Below, piece after piece: positions 1 through 4,687 of a stretch of DNA of 6,087 bases; positions within the stretch are counted from its first letter, which is position 1, and each line of letters starts with the position of its first letter. The notes below the pieces were generated by a model, which was not told the DNA's origin, did not search any database, and worked only from the letters and a program-made list of their open reading frames with translations. The position numbers and the translations under genes were made by a program. Where the stretch lies: positions 1 through 6,087 of the forward strand of contig JAEFAK010000113.1 of assembly GCA_016287555.1 (NCBI GenBank), read 5' to 3'. This DNA is from Oscillospiraceae bacterium (GTDB taxonomy: Bacteria; Bacillota; Clostridia; Oscillospirales; Oscillospiraceae).

Positions 1-1
1 C

Positions 2-1096
2 GAGGCGAAGGCCCTCACCCCGCTGGCGAAGGCCATGGACGAGGGGGCAAAGGCCGTCGGCGCGAGCTTCATAGGCGGCTTCTCCGCGCTCGTCAGCAAG
101 GGCTTCACGCCCGCCGACCGCGCCCTCATCGCGAGCATTCCCGAGGCTCTGGCCTCGACGGACATAGTCTGCTCCTCCGTCAACGTCGCAACGACGCGCG
201 CGGGGATAAACATGGACGCCGTCCGCCTCATGGGCGAGACCGTCAAGGCCTCCGCCGAGGCGACGGCGGAGAGCGGCGGCATGGCCTGCGCCAAGCTCGT
301 CACCTTCGCAAACGCCGTCGAGGACAATCCCTTCATGGCCGGCGCCTTCCACGGCACGGGCGAGCCGGAGACGGTCATAAACGTCGGCGTATCGGGCCCC
401 GGCGTCGTGCACAACGCGCTGCTGGCCGTCAGGGGCCGCCCCTTCGACGAGGTCGCCGACACGATAAAGAAGACGGCCTTCCGCATAACGCGCATGGGCC
501 AGCTCGTCGCGCGCGAGGCGTCGCGCAGGCTCGGCGTTCCCTTCGGCATAGTCGACCTCTCGCTGGCCCCGACGGCCGACATAGGCGACTCCGTGGCCGA
601 CATACTCGAAGAGATGGGCCTTGAGAGCGTCGGCACCCACGGGGCGACGGCGGCTCTGGCTCTGCTCAACGACGCCGTCAAGAAGGGCGGCGTCATGGCC
701 TCGGGCCACGTCGGCGGCCTCTCTGGCGCGTTCATCCCCGTCAGCGAGGACGCGGGCATGATTCGCGCGGTCGCCTCCGGCGCGCTCTGCATAGACCAGC
801 TCACGGCCATGACCTCGGTCTGCTCCGTCGGGCTGGACATGATAGCCGTCCCCGGCGACACGCCGGCCTCGACAATAGCCGCCATCATCGCCGACGAGGC
901 GGCGATAGGCGTCGTCAACAGCAAGACCACCGCCGTCCGCCTCATTCCCGCTCCGGGCAAGGTCGTCGGCGATACGATAGACTTCGGAGGGCTGCTCGGC
1001 AGCGCCCCCGTCATGCCCGTGCACAAGCTCGGCTCGGAGGACTTCATCGCCCGCGGCGGGCGCATCCCCGCCCCGCTGGGAAGCCTGCGCAACTGA
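2..1096 (+). CDS. UPF0210 / DUF711 (PFL) family protein, 5' end cut off by window edge
   Basis: The reading frame is open from base 2, so the ATG at 35 is internal and the true start lies outside the window. About 364 C-terminal residues are present; the family is usually near 445-455 residues, so roughly 90 N-terminal residues are missing. Family-typical stretches (residues counted from the ATG at 35) include FIGGFSALVSKGFT near 12-25, CSSVN near 46-50, a NAVEDNPFMAGAFHGTGE block near 93-110, INVGVSGPGVV near 115-125, FGIVDLSLAPTADIGDSVA near 169-187, GTHG-TAALALLND near 199-212, GGLSGAFIPVSED near 226-238, and a C-terminal FGGLLGSAPVM...GGRIPAP. The biochemical role of the family is not known; in many genomes it sits beside a small ACT-domain protein, which would be upstream and out of view. 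The predicted protein is soluble, with no signal peptide visible in this part. Its TGA overlaps the miaA ATG by one base (TGATG), implying co-transcription and translational coupling. Isoleucine is mostly ATA (14 of 23 codons from base 35), as in the neighbouring genes. Family assignment is firm; function is unknown. Confidence 0.93.
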   Translation, partial: EAKALTPLAKAMDEGAKAVGASFIGGFSALVSKGFTPADRALIASIPEALASTDIVCSSVNVATTRAGINMDAVRLMGETVKASAEATAESGGMACAKLVTFANAVEDNPFMAGAFHGTGEPETVINVGVSGPGVVHNALLAVRGRPFDEVADTIKKTAFRITRMGQLVAREASRRLGVPFGIVDLSLAPTADIGDSVADILEEMGLESVGTHGATAALALLNDAVKKGGVMASGHVGGLSGAFIPVSEDAGMIRAVASGALCIDQLTAMTSVCSVGLDMIAVPGDTPASTIAAIIADEAAIGVVNSKTTAVRLIPAPGKVVGDTIDFGGLLGSAPVMPVHKLGSEDFIARGGRIPAPLGSLRN

Positions 1097-2025
1097 TGGG
1101 CGGCGTCCTCGTCCTGACCGGCCCGACCGCGACGGGCAAGACCGCTCTCGGCGTCATGCTGGCCGAGGCGCTCGGCGGGGAGATAGTCTCCGCCGACTCG
1201 ATGCAGATATACAGGGGCATGGAGATAGGCTCCGCCGCGCCGACGGCAGAGGAGATGCGCGCAGTGCTGCATCATCTCGTCGGCTTTCTCGACCCGAAGG
1301 AGCCGTACAGCGTCGGCCGCTACGTGGAGGACGCCTCCGCCGCCGTCGAGGACATCATGGCGCGCAGGAAGCTCCCCATCATAGTCGGCGGGACGCTGCT
1401 CTACATCGACTCTCTGCTCAAGGGGCGGGACTTCACCCCCCTCGACCCGGAGCTTCGCGCCTCGCTGGAGGCTGAATACGACGCGCTCGGCGGCGAGGCG
1501 ATGCTCGAAAGGCTGCGCGCCGTCGACCCGAAGACCCCTCTGCACCCCAACGACAAAAAGCGCGTCGTCCGCGCGCTGGAGATATTCGAGCTCACCGGGA
1601 AGAGCAAGACCGAGTCCGACGAGCTCAGCCGCCTCGCGCCGCCGCGCTGGAGGAGCGTCAAGATAGCGCTCGACTTTTCGGACCGGGCCGACCTCTACGC
1701 GCGCATAGACGCGCGGGTCGACGCGATGTTCGAGGCGGGGCTCGTCGCCGAGACGGAGGCTCTGCTGGCCGCCGGCGTCGACGAAAGGGCGACCTCCATG
1801 CAGGCCATAGGCTATAAGGAGCTCGTCCCCGCCCTGCGCGGCGAGACGGACCTCGAGACGGCGAAAGAGGATATAAAGCGCGCCTCCCGCCGCTACGCCA
1901 AGCGCCAGCTGTCCTGGCTGCGCGGGGACTCGGACGTGAAATGGATAGTCTGGGAAAAGGCCCCCGACTTCGAGCGCGCCGCCGCGGTTTCGACAGAGTT
2001 CGCGCGCGAGGGAGGTATAATGTAA
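1096..2025 (+). CDS. miaA: tRNA dimethylallyltransferase MiaA
   Basis: MiaA transfers a dimethylallyl group from DMAPP to N6 of adenosine 37 in tRNAs reading UNN codons, the first step toward ms2i6A; it acts in the cytoplasm. The 309-residue length is normal. Visible motifs are the P-loop GPTATGKT (9-16), the DSMQIYRGMEIGSAAPT block (34-50, with the conserved Asp34 and substrate-binding residues), VGGTLLYI (97-104), HPNDKKRVVRALEI (150-163), QAIGYKEL (236-243) and the C-terminal tRNA-binding segment KRQLSWLRGD (269-278). All expected motifs are intact, so the enzyme should be active. The start is the ATG in TGATG, overlapping the upstream stop by one base; only a weak, distant GGGAAG (1078-1083) precedes it, so translation probably depends on ribosomes finishing the upstream gene. 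The last codons (GGAGGTATAATGTAA) also carry a perfect TATAAT and the left arm of the hairpin before hfq. The miaA-hfq order is widespread in bacteria, which supports the call. Confidence 0.98.
   Translation: MGGVLVLTGPTATGKTALGVMLAEALGGEIVSADSMQIYRGMEIGSAAPTAEEMRAVLHHLVGFLDPKEPYSVGRYVEDASAAVEDIMARRKLPIIVGGTLLYIDSLLKGRDFTPLDPELRASLEAEYDALGGEAMLERLRAVDPKTPLHPNDKKRVVRALEIFELTGKSKTESDELSRLAPPRWRSVKIALDFSDRADLYARIDARVDAMFEAGLVAETEALLAAGVDERATSMQAIGYKELVPALRGETDLETAKEDIKRASRRYAKRQLSWLRGDSDVKWIVWEKAPDFERAAAVSTEFAREGGIM
1990..2021 (+). promoter_or_regulatory. possible sigma-A promoter for hfq inside the 3' end of miaA
   Basis: A perfect TATAAT lies at 2016-2021, within the last codons of miaA, in otherwise GC-rich DNA. 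The best -35 candidate is TCGACA at 1990-1995 (five of six consensus bases), but the spacer would be 20 bp, longer than the ideal 17; at 17 bp the hexamer is a poor ACAGAG. No extended -10 TG is present. If used, transcription would begin near 2028 and give a leader of about 28 nt. The call rests almost entirely on the -10 match and the position upstream of hfq, so it is tentative. Confidence 0.4.
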
Positions 2026-2055
2026 GTATCCAAATTTCAGAAAGGATGCTTACAT
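2020..2055 (+). promoter_or_regulatory. 12-bp inverted repeat (RNA hairpin) covering the miaA stop and the hfq ribosome binding site
   Basis: The left arm ATGTAAGTATCC (2020-2031) and right arm GGATGCTTACAT (2044-2055) are complementary over 12 bp; the single non-Watson-Crick position is a G-U wobble in RNA. The loop is 12 nt (AAATTTCAGAAA). The left arm contains the last sense codon and TAA stop of miaA. The right arm contains GGA of the hfq Shine-Dalgarno sequence (AAAGGA, 2041-2046) and ends on the base before the hfq ATG. No T-tract follows, so it is not a terminator. The likely role is control of hfq translation: ribosomes terminating on miaA would open the left arm. A protein operator with two 12-bp half-sites is the alternative. 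The repeat itself is plain in the sequence; its function is inferred. Confidence 0.75.
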
Positions 2056-2283
2056 ATGCAGAAAACGACCATCAACATCCAGGACGTCTTCCTCAACGGC
2101 GCCAGACGCGACCGCACCCAGATAACCATGTTCCTCATGAACGGGTTCCAGATGCGCGGGACCGTCTCGGCCTTCGACAGCTTCACCGTCGTGCTCGAAT
2201 CCGACGGCAAGCAGCAGCTCGTCTACAAGCACGCCATTTCGACCATGATACCCTCCCGCCCGATAGAGATCAGGGAGGAGTAA
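2056..2283 (+). CDS. hfq: RNA chaperone Hfq
   Basis: Hfq forms a hexameric Sm-like ring that binds small RNAs and mRNAs and helps them pair. The protein is 75 residues, typical for Gram-positive Hfq with its short C-terminal tail. The N-terminal helix is IQDVFLNGARRDR (8-20), followed by Sm1 (about 23-49, with NGF at 29-31 and FDSFTVVLE at 40-48) and Sm2, the signature YKHAISTMIPSRP (57-69). Proximal-face uridine-binding residues Q9, F43, K58 and H59 are all present. The rim patch reads RRDR (17-20), resembling the arginine-rich RRER of Escherichia coli rather than RKEN of Bacillus subtilis. The ATG at 2056 is chosen because AAAGGA (2041-2046) lies 9 nt upstream and the family motifs begin directly after it. 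It lies 30 nt after miaA and 24 nt before the next gene. Expression is probably shaped by the hairpin at 2020-2055 and possibly by a promoter inside miaA. Confidence 0.98.
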   Translation: MQKTTINIQDVFLNGARRDRTQITMFLMNGFQMRGTVSAFDSFTVVLESDGKQQLVYKHAISTMIPSRPIEIREE

Positions 2284-2307
2284 ACGCTTCTTGAAGGAGG
2301 CGGCGAC

Positions 2308-3504
2308 TTGAAAAAGACAAATCTGATCATGCGCATAGTCCCCATCGCCGTATTCGCCGCGATCATCGTCTATATCGGCGTCTACGTCATCCGAGCGGTG
2401 GACGATCCCTTCTCCACGGCAACGGCGACGCTCTACACCGTCTACGACAGCGTCGGGACGCGCGGCGTCGTCGTGCGCGAGGAGGAGGCTATCATCTATC
2501 CGGGCGGCATGGTCAGCATCTCCGCCGAGGACGGCTCCCGCGTCGCCGCGGGCGGCGAGATAGCCGCCGTCTACTCCTCCGAGGAGGACATTCGCAAGGC
2601 CGAGCGGGCCGCCTTCCTCGTCTCGCAGGCCGAGTATCTCGACGCGCTCGCTGCCGGGCGCGAGGCTGACAGTCCCATCGACTACGAAGCGAAGATAAAG
2701 TCCCTCGTGAGGACGCTGCGCTCCGAGCTCGAATCGCGCGAGGCGGCCGAGGCCTCCGATACGGCGCTGGAGCTGCAGACCCTCGCCTTCAATACGGGCG
2801 CGAACGCCAGCATCGAGGATCAGCTCGCCGCGCTCAACACCGAGCTCGAAGCCATAGGCAACCCCTCCTCTCTGCGCATGACGACGATATTCGCCGGAAG
2901 GTCCGGCATATTCCAGTCCGCCGTCGACGGGTGGGAGTCGCTGACGCCGGAGTATGCCGCGTCCCTCTCCGTCTCGCAGGCCGAAGCGCTCATCAAAGAG
3001 ACGAGGCAGGTCCCCGACTCGGCCGTCGGCAAGCTCATATACGGTGAGAAGTGGTATTTCCTCACGCTCGCGGACGAGAGCGACGTCAGCACCTACGCCA
3101 AGGGCGACTACGTCGACGTCTCCTTCGGGCACTGGATGCCCGACGCGGTCCGGATGAAGGTCGAGTCCAAGTCCGACGCCGTCGACGGGAAGGTCGCGCT
3201 CTGGCTCTCGAGCACGCGCGCCCTCTCGGAAGCCTCCGTCCTGCGCGTGCAGAACGCGGACATCATCCGCAGCTCCTATGACGGGCTGCGCGTCCCGCGC
3301 AGGGCGCTGCATACCGACGGCAGCGAGGACTTCGTCTACGTCCTCACGGGCCTGCAGGCCGAGCGCAAGACCGTCACGATCCTGCTCGACGCGGGCGACT
3401 TCTATATAATCCGCTCCGAGACGGGGCGCGTCGACGCTGTGCACGCGGGCGACACGGTCATCGTCACGGGCAAGGGGCTCTACGACGGAAAGGTCGTGAA
3501 ATGA
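2308..3504 (+). CDS. HlyD-like membrane-fusion / efflux adaptor protein, single N-terminal membrane span
   Basis: This 398-residue protein has a short basic N-terminus (MKKTNLIMR), one hydrophobic segment at about residues 10-28, and then a large extracytoplasmic part. Following the span, a beta-rich segment (about 38-95, including GTRGVVVREEEAIIYPGG and GSRVAAGGEIAAVYS) looks like the split lipoyl/barrel-sandwich half of HlyD-type adaptors. A charged helical stretch (about 96-190) is a probable hairpin. Second-half beta domains follow, with SGIFQSAVDGWE near 200-211, then LRVPRRALHTDGSEDFVYVL and a final GDTVIVTGKGLYDGKVV. Adaptors of this fold normally link an inner-membrane transporter to export machinery, but no transporter gene is in the window. 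The TTG start at 2308 is chosen because a strong GAAGGAGG (2293-2300) sits 7 nt upstream; the next in-frame ATG (2329) would remove the basic N-terminus and lacks a good site. The end overlaps yggS by four bases (ATGA). A role in the envelope or division is only inferred from its neighbours. Confidence 0.8.
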   Translation: MKKTNLIMRIVPIAVFAAIIVYIGVYVIRAVDDPFSTATATLYTVYDSVGTRGVVVREEEAIIYPGGMVSISAEDGSRVAAGGEIAAVYSSEEDIRKAERAAFLVSQAEYLDALAAGREADSPIDYEAKIKSLVRTLRSELESREAAEASDTALELQTLAFNTGANASIEDQLAALNTELEAIGNPSSLRMTTIFAGRSGIFQSAVDGWESLTPEYAASLSVSQAEALIKETRQVPDSAVGKLIYGEKWYFLTLADESDVSTYAKGDYVDVSFGHWMPDAVRMKVESKSDAVDGKVALWLSSTRALSEASVLRVQNADIIRSSYDGLRVPRRALHTDGSEDFVYVLTGLQAERKTVTILLDAGDFYIIRSETGRVDAVHAGDTVIVTGKGLYDGKVVK

Positions 3505-4181
3505 TGACGATAGCGGAAAACGTCCTCGCCGTGCGCGAGGCGATAGCGGCCGCCGCCGCGAAGGCGGGGGCCGACGAAAAGAGCATACTCCTCGTCGCGG
3601 CGACGAAGACCAACTCCGCCGACAGGGTCCGCGAGGCCGTCGCGGCGGGCATAGACGCGGCGGGGGAAAACCGCGTTCAGGAGATGCTGGAAAAGCGGGA
3701 GCAGGGCGCCTACGAGGGCGTGCCGCTCCACTTCATCGGTCAGCTCCAGCGCAACAAGGTCAAGTACGTCGTCGGGGCCGTCGAGCTCATCCAGTCCGTC
3801 GGCTCGCGGGAGCTGCTCTCCGACATAGCCGCGCGGGCGGCGAAGCTCGGCGTGACGCAGGACGTCCTGCTGGAGATAAACGTCGGGCGCGAGCAGTCCA
3901 AGGGCGGCGTCATGCCCGAGGAGCTCGACGCTCTGGCCGCCTTTGCGGGCAGTCTCGGCTCAGTCAGGGTCCGCGGGCTGATGGCCATCCCGCCGATAAC
4001 CGAAAAAACGACTTATTTCGAGCAAATGTTTAATTTTTTTGTTGACATAAAACAAAAAAGATACGATAATGTTTTTATGGACTTTCTGTCCATGGGAATG
4101 AGCGCGGATTACCCGGCCGCCATCGCCTGCGGGGCGAACATGGTGCGCGTCGGATCCGCGATCTTCGGCCCGAGAAGCTGA
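3501..4181 (+). CDS. yggS: YggS/YlmE family pyridoxal-phosphate homeostasis protein (PLPBP)
   Basis: YggS-family proteins are cytoplasmic, fold-type III PLP-binding single-domain barrels that help control vitamin B6 and amino-acid balance; no enzymatic activity is established. The length of 226 residues is typical. The PLP lysine is K36 in LLVAATKTN; further signatures are GENRVQE (56-62), HFIGQLQRNKVKYV near 77-90, EINVGREQSKGG near 125-136, RGLMAIPP near 158-165, LSMGMSADYPAAI near 196-208 and the phosphate-binding VRVGSAIFG near 216-224. The ATG at 3501 overlaps the upstream stop as ATGA, favouring translational coupling; the adjacent ATG at 3504 is an alternative. Codons for residues 174-195 are strikingly A/T-rich (TTT, AAT, AAA, AGA, GAT, GTT) and encode an F-, K- and N-rich variable loop. 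This appears to be because the DNA there doubles as a promoter for sepF. In Bacillus the orthologue ylmE also lies directly before sepF. Confidence 0.96.
   Translation: MMTIAENVLAVREAIAAAAAKAGADEKSILLVAATKTNSADRVREAVAAGIDAAGENRVQEMLEKREQGAYEGVPLHFIGQLQRNKVKYVVGAVELIQSVGSRELLSDIAARAAKLGVTQDVLLEINVGREQSKGGVMPEELDALAAFAGSLGSVRVRGLMAIPPITEKTTYFEQMFNFFVDIKQKRYDNVFMDFLSMGMSADYPAAIACGANMVRVGSAIFGPRS
4024..4070 (+). promoter_or_regulatory. strong sigma-A-type promoter for sepF-divIVA, inside yggS
   Basis: A consensus -35 TTGACA (4042-4047) and a -10 GATAAT (4065-4070, five of six) are separated by exactly 17 bp. Directly upstream lies an A/T-rich block (4024-4040, AAATGTTTAATTTTTTT) resembling an UP element. 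The 60 bases at 4021-4080 contain only 13 G or C, against a surrounding composition well above 60%. Transcription would start near 4077, leaving a leader of about 140 nt before the sepF ATG. No other gene start lies between, so sepF and divIVA are the natural targets. Hexamers and spacing are seen directly; activity is inferred. Confidence 0.85.
4077..4093 (+). repeat. perfect palindrome at the predicted transcription start (operator or 5' hairpin)
   Basis: ATGGAC (4077-4082), a 5-nt spacer TTTCT, and GTCCAT (4088-4093) form a perfect inverted repeat. It begins at the position predicted for +1 of the promoter at 4042-4070. As RNA it would be a hairpin at the extreme 5' end of the sepF leader, which can protect a message from decay; as DNA it could be a repressor site. 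It also lies in yggS codons for the conserved LSMGMS region (M193-M198), so part of the symmetry could be chance. Confidence 0.45.
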
Positions 4182-4216
4182 TAAAAAGACGATACATATA
4201 TAAAGGAGCATGGATT

Positions 4217-4669
4217 ATGGGACTTTTGGACGAACTCAAGCGCCTTGCAAAGCCGTATGACGACGACGACGACTACGAAAACTTCACCCCGAAGGCCGCG
4301 GAGACAGCGCAGGCCCAGCCGAGAGCCGGCTCGACCCCGATACGCACCGTACCCTACGAGGACAAGAACAAGGTCGTGAACATCCACGCGACCGCCCAGC
4401 TCCAGGTCGTTCTCGTCAAGCCCGAGCGCTTCGAGAACTCCGCCGAGATAGCCGACCACCTCCGCGACAAGAGGACGGTCGTGCTCAACCTCGAGAGCAC
4501 GAACAAGGACGTCGCGCGCCGCGTGCTGGACTTCCTCTCCGGCGTCGCCTACGCGCAGGACGGCAAGATCAAGAAGGTCGCCGTATCCACCTATATCATA
4601 ACCCCGTACAACGTCGACATACTCGGCGATCTGATCGACGAGCTCGAGAACAACGGGCTGTATTTCTGA
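4217..4669 (+). CDS. sepF: cell division protein SepF
   Basis: SepF is a cytoplasmic FtsZ-binding protein that bundles FtsZ filaments and anchors them to the membrane in Gram-positive bacteria. The 150-residue protein has the expected three parts: a short N-terminal helix (MGLLDELKRLAKPY, 1-14) corresponding to the membrane-targeting helix, an acidic and then Pro/Ala/Gln-rich linker (15-50, opening with five Asp), and the conserved SepF core (52-150). The core shows KVVNIHATAQLQVVLVKPE (52-70), VVLNLE (88-93), RRVLDFLSGVAYA (101-113, with the dimer-interface Gly109) and STYIITPYNVDI (124-135). The N-terminal helix lacks the bulky aromatic residues common in Bacillus SepF, so membrane affinity may differ. 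The ATG at 4217 is chosen because AAAGGAG (4202-4208) is 8 nt upstream; an ATG at 4210 is in another frame and stops early. It is followed after 18 nt by divIVA and probably read from the promoter inside yggS. Confidence 0.96.
   Translation: MGLLDELKRLAKPYDDDDDYENFTPKAAETAQAQPRAGSTPIRTVPYEDKNKVVNIHATAQLQVVLVKPERFENSAEIADHLRDKRTVVLNLESTNKDVARRVLDFLSGVAYAQDGKIKKVAVSTYIITPYNVDILGDLIDELENNGLYF
4259..4273 (+). repeat. (GAC)5 triplet run encoding five Asp in the SepF linker
   Basis: Five consecutive GAC codons encode residues 15-19 of SepF, directly after the N-terminal helix. A pure triplet run can change length by slippage without breaking the frame, and here it would only change the acidic charge of a flexible linker. 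Confidence 0.7.
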
Positions 4670-4687
4670 TAAGGAGGATCTGACGAC

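Noticed and set aside
1381..1410. VGGTLLYI in MiaA as a damaged VGGTGLYI motif
   Set aside because: E. coli MiaA has Met at the same position (VGGTMLY), so a large hydrophobic residue is tolerated.
1941..2294. Plus-strand open frame of 117 codons overlapping miaA and hfq
   Set aside because: It is Arg/His-rich out-of-frame reading of hfq, with no ribosome binding site or family resemblance.
3382..3410. TATAAT at 3405-3410 as a promoter for yggS
   Set aside because: It encodes Tyr-Ile-Ile in the HlyD-like protein and has no acceptable -35 hexamer (CTGCTC at 17 bp). The four-base gene overlap already explains yggS expression.
2050..3444. Long open frame of 464 codons on the minus strand opposite hfq and the HlyD-like gene
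   Set aside because: It is a shadow of GC-rich plus-strand codons: the translation is Gly/Arg/Asp/Leu-rich with no recognisable domain, and it lies across two well-supported genes.
4210..4260. ATG at 4210 as an alternative sepF start or upstream ORF
   Set aside because: It is in a different frame, sits only 1 nt after GGAG, and stops after 16 codons; the ATG at 4217 has proper spacing and gives the SepF N-terminus.
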